Source of the DNA: Fructobacillus tropaeoli
Lineage (GTDB): Bacteria; Bacillota; Bacilli; Lactobacillales; Lactobacillaceae
Direction of reading: 5' to 3'
DNA: 64,000 bases
Assembly (NCBI RefSeq): GCF_001047135.2
Contig: NZ_DF968081.1
Coordinates: forward strand, 13,110-77,109
Below are positions 46,124 through 55,063 of this stretch, piece after piece; position 1 is the first letter of the stretch, and every line of letters begins with the position of its first letter. The notes below the pieces were generated by a model. That model made no database searches. It was not told the origin of the DNA and worked only from the letters and a program-made list of their open reading frames with translations. Made by a program: the position numbers and the translations under genes.

Positions 46124-47482
46124 ATGTCAGTAAAAAGTCAGTTAGCCAAATTTACGGCCAAAAGTAGTCATTTTTTGCTCCGCAATATCTTAAAGCGTGG
46201 CGGTACTTCTTTACCCGGCAAGCTAGCCGTTAAGATTGATCCAGAAGTTTTACAGACCATTGAAAAAGAATTTGACCTGGTGATTGTCACGGGAACAAAT
46301 GGGAAAACATTGACAACCGCCTTAATCACCCGGGTCTTGCGGGCTGGTGGCTACACGGTCGTGACCAACCCATCTGGTTCCAACATGGTCCAGGGAATTG
46401 TTGGTACGCTTCTAACGACAAAGGTGCAGCCATCACCCAATGGAAAAAAGCCAGTTGCCGTCTTGGAAGTTGATGAAGCCAATGTTTTGTCTTTGGCAAA
46501 GGCCATTGAACCGAAATACTTCGTTTTGACCAACCTCTTCCGCGACCAACTCGACCGCTACGGTGAAATTTATTCCACTTACGATAAGATTATCGCCGGC
46601 ATTAACCAGGCACCAAACGCAACGGTAATTACCAACGCTGATTCGCCCATCTTTGCTCGCGGTTCTTACTCAAATCAGCGGATTTACTATGGCTTTGACA
46701 ACGTCAAGGAAGCTGATTTTAAAGACTTAAAGGCGCCAACAAACACGGATGGTATCCTTTCCCCAACGGACAATTCCGTCCTCCACTATGACTTCATCAC
46801 TTATGCCAACCTCGGCCGCTATTTTTCAACAACCGATGGTTTCAAGCGGCCTAAGCTTGACTACGCCGTGACGGCATTAAACGAATTAACACCAAAGTCT
46901 TCTGCCTTTGATCTCGATGGCACATCGTACAAGATTGCTATTGGCGGTCTCTACAACATCTACAATGCATTGGCAGCCTACGCTGTTGGCCGGACCTTTG
47001 ATGTCAGCCCTGCTGATATCAAGAAAGCCTTTGAAGAGGACAAGCAGGTCTTCGGCCGCCAGGAATCACTTGACGTCGATGGCAAGGATGTCACGATTTT
47101 GCTCATCAAAAATCCCGTTGGGACGAACTCCGTTATCGATATGATGGAAACGGAAAAAGATCCCTTCACTTTAATTACGTTGCTCAATGCCAATTATGCC
47201 GATGGAATTGATACTTCTTGGATTTGGGACGCCGAATTTGAGCGCCTGCATGATTCAAAATTAGTCTCCTTGTCAACCGGTGGCGAGCGCTACAAAGACG
47301 TCACTGTTCGCCTGAAGATGGCCGGCTTTAAGCTCGACGGTACCTACCAAAAGACGGAGGATATCTTAAAAGCAATCGACCAGGCACCAACCAAAAAGGT
47401 TTATCTGACCGCTACTTACACGGCGATGCTCCAAATTCGAGCCGTCTTAAAAAACCATGGTTACATTCAGGAGGAATATTAA
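46124..47482 (+). CDS. murT: Lipid II isoglutaminyl synthase subunit MurT, without the Cys4 zinc ribbon
   Basis: With GatD amidates D-Glu of lipid II to D-isoGln. 452 residues: Mur-ligase centre with P-loop VIVTGTNGKTLTTALI, YFVLTNLFRDQLDRYGEI, and a C-terminal DUF1727 domain. Family members carry a zinc ribbon with two CxxC in the middle domain; here they read S213-P-T-D216 and S235-T-T-D238, and the whole protein has no Cys. The text around is conserved (DGIL and GFKRPKLDY). The stop and the gatD ATG share one base, so both are coupled. Confidence 0.93.
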   Translation: MSVKSQLAKFTAKSSHFLLRNILKRGGTSLPGKLAVKIDPEVLQTIEKEFDLVIVTGTNGKTLTTALITRVLRAGGYTVVTNPSGSNMVQGIVGTLLTTKVQPSPNGKKPVAVLEVDEANVLSLAKAIEPKYFVLTNLFRDQLDRYGEIYSTYDKIIAGINQAPNATVITNADSPIFARGSYSNQRIYYGFDNVKEADFKDLKAPTNTDGILSPTDNSVLHYDFITYANLGRYFSTTDGFKRPKLDYAVTALNELTPKSSAFDLDGTSYKIAIGGLYNIYNALAAYAVGRTFDVSPADIKKAFEEDKQVFGRQESLDVDGKDVTILLIKNPVGTNSVIDMMETEKDPFTLITLLNANYADGIDTSWIWDAEFERLHDSKLVSLSTGGERYKDVTVRLKMAGFKLDGTYQKTEDILKAIDQAPTKKVYLTATYTAMLQIRAVLKNHGYIQEEY

Positions 47483-48213
47483 TGGCTGACTACACGCTTG
47501 AACTAGCCCACCTCTACGGTGATTTAATGAACACGTACGGCGATTATGGCAACATCATTGCCCTGCGTTACTATGCCAAGCAAATTGGCGTCGACGTTGA
47601 CGACCGCCTCGTTTCGCTCAATGATGACTTCGATCCCAAAGCTTACGACTTTGTCCTCTTTGGCGGAGGCCAGGACTACGAAGAAACCATCGTGGCTAAC
47701 GATTTGAAAGCCAAGGCCGATGGCCTAAAAGAATACATCGAAAACGATGGTCCACTTTTAGCCGTCTGCGGTGGTTTCCAACTGCTAGGTCATTATATGG
47801 AAATGGCCGATGGCACCAAAGTTGATGGTATCGGGGTCATGGACCACTACACCACTAATATGACCGATGACCAAGTCAAAACCCTCAAGGGTAGCCGGCT
47901 AACTGGTGACATCGTCATCAAAAATAACGAGACTGGCGAAGAATACCACGGCTTTGAAAACCACCAAGGTCGAACCTTTTTAGGCAAGGGCGAAAAGGCC
48001 TTGGGAACCGTCACCACCGGCCAAGGCAATAATGGCATGGACAAGACCGAGGGCGTGATTTATCACAACGTTTACGGTTCTTACTTCCACGGCCCAATCT
48101 TTACCCGTAATGGTAATCTGGCAAAACGCGTCTTAGCAACCGCCTTGTCTCGCAAATATCCAGATATTGATTGGCAAGCCAAATTGGACCAAATTCCAGC
48201 CGAAACTTTCTAA
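47482..48213 (+). CDS. gatD: Lipid II isoglutaminyl synthase, glutamine amidotransferase subunit GatD
   Basis: Class I (CobB/CobQ-type) glutaminase that feeds ammonia to MurT. 243 residues; LLAVCGGFQLLGHYMEM holds the catalytic Cys, GFENHQGRTFL the following conserved His/Asn segment, and YGSYFHGPIFTRN the catalytic His. Cys and His are present, so the amidotransferase is intact although MurT lacks its zinc site. Terminator follows at 48227-48257. Confidence 0.95.
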   Translation: MADYTLELAHLYGDLMNTYGDYGNIIALRYYAKQIGVDVDDRLVSLNDDFDPKAYDFVLFGGGQDYEETIVANDLKAKADGLKEYIENDGPLLAVCGGFQLLGHYMEMADGTKVDGIGVMDHYTTNMTDDQVKTLKGSRLTGDIVIKNNETGEEYHGFENHQGRTFLGKGEKALGTVTTGQGNNGMDKTEGVIYHNVYGSYFHGPIFTRNGNLAKRVLATALSRKYPDIDWQAKLDQIPAETF

Positions 48214-48226
48214 AAATCAGCAACAC

Positions 48227-48257
48227 AAAAGCCTCCAAAAATTTGGAGGCTTTTTTT
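48227..48257. terminator. Bidirectional terminator of murT-gatD and kimA
   Basis: AAAAGCCTCC/GGAGGCTTTT stem with AAAAATTT loop and T-run on each strand. Confidence 0.85.
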
Positions 48258-48291
48258 GAACCAATCATAACAATGATTGACTGGCTGATTT

Positions 48292-50136
48292 TTATTCTGA
48301 GAGGTGGTAATAATAGGTCGAAATCGAAATATTATCCATGGCCGATAAAGCAGACCGCAGTCGTAGTGAGGACTGGTTATGCAAAATATTTTGCCAGGGT
48401 TTCTTCGGTACGAACTGGGGAATAATGACCGTGACCGAATGGTTAATCTTTTCAGACTGATGCGAAACCTTGGTCACAAAGCCAACCACTGGTTTGACGA
48501 TTGACCGGTAAGAAGAGTGGACGTCAACGTAACGGACGTCTGGGAAATTAGCCGCAAACTGCTTAGCAATTTTTTCTTCCTTGGCAGGATTAATATCAAA
48601 GGAAACGTGCATCGCCACTACCTTGGTCGCAACGGATTGCGCATAGTCGATGGCCTCAGCCGTTACCTGCGTTAGGTTCGAGACGAGGACAATCGCCGTT
48701 GAACCCGCATATTCTTGGTGCTTTTGTTCCTTTTGATCGAGGTACTGTAAGCGCAACTGCTTAGAAACCGCATCGTAGTGTTTCCTAATTTTAAAGAATA
48801 CGGTCAAAACCGCTGGCATGATAATCAAGTACGGCCAAACATGGGTTAATCGGGTCGCAAATAAGACGATGACCAAGGCAGCCGACATAAAGGCACCAAG
48901 GAAATTAATAGCCGCCTTCCCCCACCAAAACTTTGGCTTCAACCGCCACCAATGGATAATCATCCCCGACTGAGACAGCGTAAAGGGCACAAAAACTCCA
49001 ACAGCGTACAAAGGAATTAAAGCATCAGTTGAGCCATGGAAAATCACGGTCAAAATCATGGCCCCAAAGGACAGTGACAAAATCCCATTTGAGTAACCCA
49101 ATCGGTCACCCTGATCCATAAAGAGGTGTGGCAGGTACTTATCCTTGGCTAAGTTCACAGCCAGGACGGGGAAGGCCGAAAAACCGGTATTGGCCGCCAC
49201 TGCTAAAATCAGCGTTGTGGCTAATTGAACCAAATAAAAGCCTAGACCATGACCGCCATAGGTAATGGCGGCAATTTGCGACAAAACCGTCGAATGGCTG
49301 TTTGGCACAATGCCATACCAGTAAGACAAAAAGGTAATGCCCAAAAAGAAACTAGCTAAGATTAAGGCCATCATCGTTAAGGTTGCAGCAGCATGCTTTT
49401 CCTTGGGTGCCTTAAAGTTTGGCACCGCATTTGAGATAGCTTCCACCCCAGTCAATGAAGAGGAACCGGATGAGAAGGCACGCAAAAAGAAGATGAGCGA
49501 TAAAGCCGAGAAATCAGTGCCGATTTTGGCGGCAGCATGGTAGGCAATCGCCCCGGTTGCGGCCTGAAAGAGACCATAACCAACTGTCGCCGCCATAATG
49601 ACGATAAAGAAGTAGACCGGAATCATCAAAAAGTTAGCCGATTCACGCAAGCCACGAAGGTTTAAAGCAGTTAAAATCAGGATAATCACCAACGAAAGCG
49701 GAACAGCAAAAGGCAGCAAACTCGGGATAGCGGCTGTCATCGCATCAGCAGCAGCCGATGCCGACACCGCAACCGTTAACATATAATCAACTAACAGTGA
49801 GCCACCAGCTACTAAGCCAACTTTGGGGCCCCAATTCTTACTAGCAACCGTATAAGCACCACCACCGTTCGAATAGGCATGGATAATTTGCCGGTAAGAC
49901 AAAACAATGGCTGCCAAGAGTAGCAAAATTAAGAGCGCAATCGGCAATTGTAACCAAAGGGCTACTGCACCACCGGCCAGTAAGACGGCCGTAATCGATT
50001 CCGTCCCATAAGCGACGGATGAAAGGGCGTCAGATGATAGAAGGGCCAAGGCCTTGGACTTTGACAAAGCCTGGTCGGACGCTTCTAATGTTTTCAACGG
50101 TTTGCCAATTACAAACCGCTTCACGTTTCTAAACAT
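48292..50136 (-). CDS. KimA-like APC-superfamily potassium transporter
   Basis: 614 residues. Twelve-helix APC core (residues about 30-450) with SSDALSSVAYGTESITAVL in helix 1, YSNGGGAYTVASKNWG, and FLRAFSSGSSSLTGVEAISNAVP, followed by a cytoplasmic USP-like domain (AIVLVSNLTQVTAEAIDYAQSV). The match to B. subtilis KimA (YdaO-type) is in these segments and in the domain order. The start at 50136 has GGAG six nt before it; an upstream in-frame start lacks one. KimA is usually controlled by c-di-AMP; I see no ydaO riboswitch in the 122 bp upstream. Confidence 0.88.
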   Translation of the reverse strand: MFRNVKRFVIGKPLKTLEASDQALSKSKALALLSSDALSSVAYGTESITAVLLAGGAVALWLQLPIALLILLLLAAIVLSYRQIIHAYSNGGGAYTVASKNWGPKVGLVAGGSLLVDYMLTVAVSASAAADAMTAAIPSLLPFAVPLSLVIILILTALNLRGLRESANFLMIPVYFFIVIMAATVGYGLFQAATGAIAYHAAAKIGTDFSALSLIFFLRAFSSGSSSLTGVEAISNAVPNFKAPKEKHAAATLTMMALILASFFLGITFLSYWYGIVPNSHSTVLSQIAAITYGGHGLGFYLVQLATTLILAVAANTGFSAFPVLAVNLAKDKYLPHLFMDQGDRLGYSNGILSLSFGAMILTVIFHGSTDALIPLYAVGVFVPFTLSQSGMIIHWWRLKPKFWWGKAAINFLGAFMSAALVIVLFATRLTHVWPYLIIMPAVLTVFFKIRKHYDAVSKQLRLQYLDQKEQKHQEYAGSTAIVLVSNLTQVTAEAIDYAQSVATKVVAMHVSFDINPAKEEKIAKQFAANFPDVRYVDVHSSYRSIVKPVVGFVTKVSHQSEKINHSVTVIIPQFVPKKPWQNILHNQSSLRLRSALSAMDNISISTYYYHLSE

Positions 50137-50258
50137 GGTTGTCTCCAAATCGTTGTAATCAAACCATTGTACCTTGGAATGAAGAAGAAAAATAGCCACT
50201 CATCATCTTTTTTTCCAAGATTCAACCCTTCTGCGTCCAAAAGAGCCATCCTCAGCAC

Positions 50259-51002
50259 TTAAAAATTAGCAAAATAGTGGATTCCTGCTGCCTGGCCGTC
50301 AGTTAAATCCGCAACTAAACGGGCGCTGGCCAAATCAGGATTTTTTCGCCAATCATCAGGGACAGTCAGACGTAAGACTCGTTGAACCCAGTCAAGCTGA
50401 TTTTGGCTGGGATAATGAAGGACACCTGCCACTAAGATCAAATCCGATCCGGCCATCTTCAACCCCTCTTGAACCGCCAAAAAGTTATCCACATCAAAGA
50501 AGATTTGGCTAATCAAAACTTTCGCCCCAGCCCTTTCCTTGGCCAAAGCCTGGTTAACAACCCAGGCAACACCGTGGTTAGCAACCTGGTTGACGTCTAA
50601 GGTTGTCGCCAAGCATAGCTCCGCTAACCCGGTTTGGCCAGTGGCCACGAGCAAGTCTTGAGCTGATGAAAACCCATTGCTATCTGCCCGCTTATCCCCA
50701 GTCACCAGCAGAAAATTGTTTAATCCAAGGTCTTGCAGATGGTGAAAAGTTGATTCCACTTGGTCGGGCTGAACATCTTTAGCCCGAACGTGAACCATCA
50801 CCGGTTTTTTCGTTGTCAGCTGAACTTTCGTTGCTGTCTTCAAAAGGGTCTGCCAATCGTGATCCGTTTGGCCTTGGTTGGCCAGGCTAAAATATTGTGC
50901 CTGATCGCGGGCACAGGCACTTTTCAAGCCATTTTTGATGGTTAATTCCTGTGAAATCACCGGTCCTCGATGGTCTTGATAAAAATCAGTTACTGACTGC
51001 AT
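50259..51002 (-). CDS. Divergent methylenetetrahydrofolate reductase-like protein
   Basis: 247 residues against about 290 for MetF. Pattern follows the MTHFR TIM barrel: ISQELT (with Glu19 where MetF has its catalytic Glu), VMVHVR, NNFLLVTGDKRADSNGF (MetF has ILALRGDxP; here VTGDKRA), GAKVLISQIFFDVDNF (MetF has TQxFFD), and GIHYFANF near the end (GIHFYTLN in MetF). The Gln and Asp are kept. Role in folate chemistry is plausible but the shortening and substituted loops make the substrate uncertain. Confidence 0.72.
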   Translation of the reverse strand: MQSVTDFYQDHRGPVISQELTIKNGLKSACARDQAQYFSLANQGQTDHDWQTLLKTATKVQLTTKKPVMVHVRAKDVQPDQVESTFHHLQDLGLNNFLLVTGDKRADSNGFSSAQDLLVATGQTGLAELCLATTLDVNQVANHGVAWVVNQALAKERAGAKVLISQIFFDVDNFLAVQEGLKMAGSDLILVAGVLHYPSQNQLDWVQRVLRLTVPDDWRKNPDLASARLVADLTDGQAAGIHYFANF

Positions 51003-51110
51003 TTGTTTTCCTTATTTTGCTTTCAAATAACGACACGATTACAACTAGGCCAATTTTCTTAATCCTGATTTTCATGCTATAATAGATGAAAAATAACGGA
51101 GGTCAATCCC

Positions 51111-51440
51111 ATGTACCAACCTGAAAAACACACAAACGAAGAAATTCAAACCTTTATCGACCAACCCAGCCGGCAGCTCATGTTCTTATCTGCCGACTGG
51201 TGTGGTGACTGCAAGGTCATCAAACCTTTCGTTCAAGGAATCAAGGATGAAGTTTCTAAGACAGCTGGTTGGATTGACGCCGACCGCGATGACAACTTGG
51301 ACCTAGCAACAAGCTATGGTTTACGAGGTATTCCTTCTTTTGTCCTCTTTGTTGATGGCAAAAAAGTCGACCAAATTGGTCACGGGGAACGCCTAACACC
51401 AAAGCAAGTAACTGACTGGTATGAAGGAACCCTTCAATAA
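51111..51440 (+). CDS. Thioredoxin-family protein with WCGDC active site
   Basis: 109 residues, a thioredoxin fold: LMFLSADWCGDCKVIKPFV (C-x-x-C as CGDC, not the usual CGPC), cis-Pro in GLRGIPSFVLFVDGK. The Asp in the active site is atypical for thioredoxin 1 and suggests a specialised partner. Cytoplasmic. AACGGAGG precedes the ATG. Single gene with terminator. Confidence 0.9.
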   Translation: MYQPEKHTNEEIQTFIDQPSRQLMFLSADWCGDCKVIKPFVQGIKDEVSKTAGWIDADRDDNLDLATSYGLRGIPSFVLFVDGKKVDQIGHGERLTPKQVTDWYEGTLQ

Positions 51441-51456
51441 GTCAACTTCATTCTAA

Positions 51457-51485
51457 CAAAAAACCAAGCCTTTCGGCTTGGTTTT
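51457..51485. terminator. Bidirectional terminator between thioredoxin and htrA genes
   Basis: AAAAACCAAGCC/GGCTTGGTTTT stem, TTTC loop, T-runs on both strands. Confidence 0.85.
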
Positions 51486-51534
51486 CTTTTTAATCATTTT
51501 TAACTGCTTGGTACTAACTAGTATGGAGCAGTTT

Positions 51535-52392
51535 TTATTTAATAAAAGCGGCCACCGTATTAGCTGGAATGGCAAAGCCCATTCCTTCAATATTGGTATC
51601 AGCAGCACCAGCAGAAATCTTGGCTGAACTAATGCCGACGACCTCCCCATCCAAATTAATCAAGGCCCCACCTGAATTACCAGGATTAATAGCCGCATCC
51701 GTTTGGATAACTTGGACGTTTTGATTATTGGTCTGTGAAATTGCTAGCATCCGGTTTGGTGACGAAATAATCCCCTTCGTCATCGTTGAGGCGTAGGCTG
51801 CTCCTAATGGCGATCCAAGGGCCAGCACCTGTTGACCGGACTTCAAAGACGAGCTATCCGCCAGCTTAGCAACCTGCTTAAAGGCAGTTGACTTCACTCG
51901 AATCAAGGCTAAATCCTTGGCCGTATCTGTTTTAATAACCGTTGCTTCGGCCTTTTGACCGTTAGCATCAACGACCTGGATGGCTGCTGAACCTTCAATC
52001 ACGTGGTTATTCGTCACGATATCAGCAGTATCCTTTCCAATCTTAACAACAACACCTGATCCCTGGGCTGCTGTCTCATAATCGGTCTGCTGCTTATCCT
52101 TTGTTTGGTCATCAAAGGCTGATGCACCATCGCTTAGCGAAGCTGATTTTTGTAAATTCTGCACCGTCACGACGGCATCTTTAACTTTGTTGTACGCACT
52201 AGTTGCCTGATCATTGCTTGTATAGGCAGTTTTTGCCACCGTTGCCGTCCCGGCAGCATTCGTATGGGTGGCTTGTGCCAACTGACTTTGATACCAAGAT
52301 CCTGGTGAGGAACTAAACCAAACCAGCAATGCTCCGATTACAAAGGCAGCCACTATCATAGTAGTAAAAGCGTGTACTCTTTTACGAATCAT
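51535..52392 (-). CDS. htrA: HtrA-type membrane-anchored serine protease, PDZ domain absent
   Basis: 285 residues: membrane helix (about 10-26), then a trypsin-like protease with His130 (TNNHVIEG), Asp160 (AKDLALIRV) and Ser240 (INPGNSGGA). The catalytic triad is complete. Usual HtrA is over 350 residues with one or more PDZ domains; here the protein ends at FAIPANTVAAFIK, and the 78 nt downstream hold only the terminator, so PDZ loss is real and not a frameshift. It lies 43 bp after the two-component sensor on the same strand. Confidence 0.93.
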   Translation of the reverse strand: MIRKRVHAFTTMIVAAFVIGALLVWFSSSPGSWYQSQLAQATHTNAAGTATVAKTAYTSNDQATSAYNKVKDAVVTVQNLQKSASLSDGASAFDDQTKDKQQTDYETAAQGSGVVVKIGKDTADIVTNNHVIEGSAAIQVVDANGQKAEATVIKTDTAKDLALIRVKSTAFKQVAKLADSSSLKSGQQVLALGSPLGAAYASTMTKGIISSPNRMLAISQTNNQNVQVIQTDAAINPGNSGGALINLDGEVVGISSAKISAGAADTNIEGMGFAIPANTVAAFIK

Positions 52393-52435
52393 CCGGCAAC
52401 TTTCCTTTCAATATTTTCTAATCTTTATACCACAC

Positions 52436-53752
52436 TTAAAGTGGAAGGGTCACCTTAAAAATTGTTCCCTTTGGTTCATTATCGCTCACGGTTATCTTAC
52501 CATTATGGGCAGCAACTATCCATTCTGCAATGGAAAGACCCAAACCAGTACCACCAGTTTCCCGGTTTCCAGTTTTATCCTCGCGGTAAAAGCGGTCAAA
52601 GATATGCTTTTTCGCATCAGCTGAAATGCCCCGGCCAGTATCAGCAACCGAAAGTGCTAAGCGTTTTTTCTCAATCGCAGCGGAAACCGTCACGGTAGCA
52701 CCGTCGTCCGAATACTTGAGTGCGTTATCCATTAACAGTACCAATAATTGGTGAATCCGTTTTTGATCAATTTCGACTTCCTGACGCACAGCATTGTGGA
52801 TAACCACCTTTTTGTCGGAGATTTCCCCCATTTCAACGTAGGGTGACAAAATTTGCTTCAAAAACTGCCCGACATCGGTTTTTTCCTTTTCAATCTTGGT
52901 CATGTTTGACCCGGTTTTCGCCAAGGTTAACATGTTATTGGTCAAGGAATTCAACCGTCTGACTTCCGATAGCGACAGGATAATGGCTTCGGACTGCTGA
53001 CGGATTGTATTATCCGGCTTGGTCAGCATCGTTTCCAGCTTCCCTTGAATGACCGACATCGGTGTCCGCAATTCGTGGGCAGCGTTATTAACGAAGTCTT
53101 GTTGCTGATCCCAGGCCTTTAAGATTGGCTTCATACTTTGTCGTGCAATAAAGAAGGCAAAGAACAAAGCAAAGATAAAGGCCGAAACAAATGACCAAAC
53201 CATCACGTCTTGGAATTTTTTCAAATTCAATACAGTATCCGTGACATCAACAAAGACGTAACCATAGGTAGCTGATTTCAAACCTTGGCCATCTGGTACT
53301 AAGACCGTGTTCGGCTTGAATTTAACGGCTTGAATTCGCAGGTAAGTCTTATTAACGTGAACTGTTCTAGGTGCTAAGTTCAAATCACTGGTATCAAACT
53401 TCAGACCAAAACGCCTCGTTAAGACATTTTTGGAACCATTATTATTTGTCTGATTTTCAATTTCCTTCCCCTTGTCATCATAGTACAAGAAGTTTCCACG
53501 AAAATCTTCTGGCATATGGCGCATGGAGTCAGCCGTCAGCATCTTTTGCTTAGCAGAGGCGCCTTCATCCAACCAATTATTCCGTTGATAGTACTCCACA
53601 TACTGGTTAATGACCTTGTCAGAGCTGTCGTAAATCGTGAAGGTATAAACCCAAAAAATAACCCCGGCCAAAAAGCCAAAAATGACCATTAGACCCAGGG
53701 CCAACGTTGAGAAATTATCAATTTGTTGTTTGCGATTAATCAGTCTTGGCAT
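52436..53752 (-). CDS. CiaH-like sensor histidine kinase
   Basis: 438 residues. N-terminal helix (about 15-36), an extracellular domain of about 130 residues, second helix (about 175-197), HisKA with FVNNAAHELRTPMSVIQGKL (phospho-accepting His), and HATPase with LMDNALKYS (N box), VADTGRGIS (G1) and GGTGLGLSIAEWIV (G2). The pattern around the H box and the linker (SLTNNMLTLAKTG) resembles CiaH of streptococci. Start 53752 overlaps the regulator's stop by 17 nt. Confidence 0.92.
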   Translation of the reverse strand: MPRLINRKQQIDNFSTLALGLMVIFGFLAGVIFWVYTFTIYDSSDKVINQYVEYYQRNNWLDEGASAKQKMLTADSMRHMPEDFRGNFLYYDDKGKEIENQTNNNGSKNVLTRRFGLKFDTSDLNLAPRTVHVNKTYLRIQAVKFKPNTVLVPDGQGLKSATYGYVFVDVTDTVLNLKKFQDVMVWSFVSAFIFALFFAFFIARQSMKPILKAWDQQQDFVNNAAHELRTPMSVIQGKLETMLTKPDNTIRQQSEAIILSLSEVRRLNSLTNNMLTLAKTGSNMTKIEKEKTDVGQFLKQILSPYVEMGEISDKKVVIHNAVRQEVEIDQKRIHQLLVLLMDNALKYSDDGATVTVSAAIEKKRLALSVADTGRGISADAKKHIFDRFYREDKTGNRETGGTGLGLSIAEWIVAAHNGKITVSDNEPKGTIFKVTLPL

Positions 53753-54434
53753 CCGGTACCTCGAGAATAAAACCAATGTTACGGAGCGTCTTAATTAGCC
53801 CGACCTGGCCAACTGCCTCAAGTTTTCGGCGCAGATTATTCAAATAAATATTGACCACGTTAATCGTGGTATCAGAATCGATTCCCCAAACGCGATCAAA
53901 AATTTGGTCACGGGTCACGATGATATTCTTGTTTTGACCCAAATAGGTCAAAATATCGAATTCCTTCCCAACTAATTTAACACTTTGCCCGTGAACCTGG
54001 ACACCACGATTTTCTAAGTTAATCGTTAGTTCACCGACCGTAATCGTGTTATCTTCGGAATAGACACCCGTTCGACGCAAGAGCGCCTTTACTCGAACCA
54101 ATAATTCTTCCCGGTGGAAAGGCTTGGTCAAATAGTCATCGGCCCCAACGTTGAAGCCTTCAATTTTATCGTCCAAAGATGCCTTCGCCGTTAAAATCAG
54201 AACAGGCGTATCCACTTTGTCATCCCGTAGGTTCTTAATGATTTCCAGGCCGTTTTCACCCGGCAACATCAAATCAGAAATAATGAGATCGTAAGGAACT
54301 TCTTTTCCTTCATATTCACCGTCTTGGCCATCCGTCACCGCTGTGACATCGGCAAAGTCTTCCAAAAAGCCGACAATATTATCGGCCAGATTTACATCAT
54401 CTTCAATTAACAAGATTTTAATCGCTTTGGCCAT
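53736..54434 (-). CDS. OmpR-family response regulator, CiaR-like
   Basis: 232 residues. Receiver: ILLIEDDVNLADN, phosphorylated Asp in YDLIISDLMLPGENG, KPF in DYLTKPFHREELL. C-terminal winged helix with EFDILTYLGQNKNIIVTRDQIF and VVNIYLNNLRRKLE. First gene of a regulator-sensor-htrA order, the target that CiaRH is known to control in streptococci. A mazF gene lies upstream. Confidence 0.92.
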   Translation of the reverse strand: MAKAIKILLIEDDVNLADNIVGFLEDFADVTAVTDGQDGEYEGKEVPYDLIISDLMLPGENGLEIIKNLRDDKVDTPVLILTAKASLDDKIEGFNVGADDYLTKPFHREELLVRVKALLRRTGVYSEDNTITVGELTINLENRGVQVHGQSVKLVGKEFDILTYLGQNKNIIVTRDQIFDRVWGIDSDTTINVVNIYLNNLRRKLEAVGQVGLIKTLRNIGFILEVPDAKTD

Positions 54435-54517
54435 AGTCCTTCTCCTTTGGGGCAGTCAGTGCCCGTTAAAATGTCTTATCAGTAATATTACTTTAGCAAC
54501 AACAGATTAAGGTCATA

Positions 54518-54621
54518 TTAAAAGGCCTTTACCATGGTGGCGACGTTGATGCCCTCGTTAATCAGGCTAACAAGCGATAATCATTGCTAACGGTGGTTGA
54601 CGCCTGCTGGAAGGCAATCAT
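54518..54621 (-). pseudogene. Possible frameshifted remnant after mazF
   Basis: Minus-strand reading from ATG at 54621 gives MIAFQQASTTVSNDYRLLA then stop; shifting one base gives LINEGINVATMVKAF ending in TAA at 54518. The two pieces together would make about 34 residues. One missing base would explain it. No family recognised and chance is possible; the stretch is otherwise plain intergenic sequence between mazF and the response regulator. Confidence 0.25.
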
Positions 54622-54631
54622 CTAAAAAATT

Positions 54632-54997
54632 TTAGGCCAAGCCAATACTAATTTTCAAGGCCTTTGCCACCGCCTTCATCAAGCCATCTTGCTGGTCAAT
54701 GTGGGCAATGCGGTCGCGCAAACGGTGCTTATCGATGGTTCTGATTTGTTCGGCTAAAATAATGGAATCCCGTTTAATCCCACTAATTGCCGCCGGTAGT
54801 GAAATATGTGTCGGCAACTTGGGCTTAGCCATTTTGGAAGTAATGGCCACCACAATCGTGGTTGGGGCGTTCATGTTGCCCATATCATTTTGCACCACTA
54901 AAACTGGGCGCAAGCCGGACTGTTCGGAGCCAATTCCCTGTTTTAAATCGGCATAAAAAACATCGCCGCGGCGAACGTTTTCGTAATCTGCTGTCAT
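54632..54997 (-). CDS. mazF: MazF/PemK-family endoribonuclease toxin
   Basis: 121 residues. RRGDVFYADLKQGIGSEQSGLRPVLVVQND is the family N-terminus (shown in part), then TSKMAKPKLPTHI and LAEQIRTIDKHRL. Catalytic Arg and Ser/Thr-region segments match MazF (EndoA/NdoA). It follows alr by 66 bp, the same place as B. subtilis ndoA, but there is no room for the MazE/NdoAI antitoxin gene between them. Either the antitoxin lies elsewhere, or the protein is used as a regulated RNase. Confidence 0.92.
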   Translation of the reverse strand: MTADYENVRRGDVFYADLKQGIGSEQSGLRPVLVVQNDMGNMNAPTTIVVAITSKMAKPKLPTHISLPAAISGIKRDSIILAEQIRTIDKHRLRDRIAHIDQQDGLMKAVAKALKISIGLA

Positions 54998-55063
54998 GTC
55001 TATCCTCTTATGTATGGGCGATTTGCCCTATTTTGTCACTTAGTGTACCACTTGTCACGACTG

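Noticed and set aside
50137..50258. c-di-AMP (ydaO) riboswitch before kimA
   Set aside because: Only 122 bp and no riboswitch-like conserved cores seen.
51453..51534. Search for a PDZ domain after htrA by frameshift
   Set aside because: The stretch contains only the terminator; no PDZ-like residues in any frame, so htrA is truly short.
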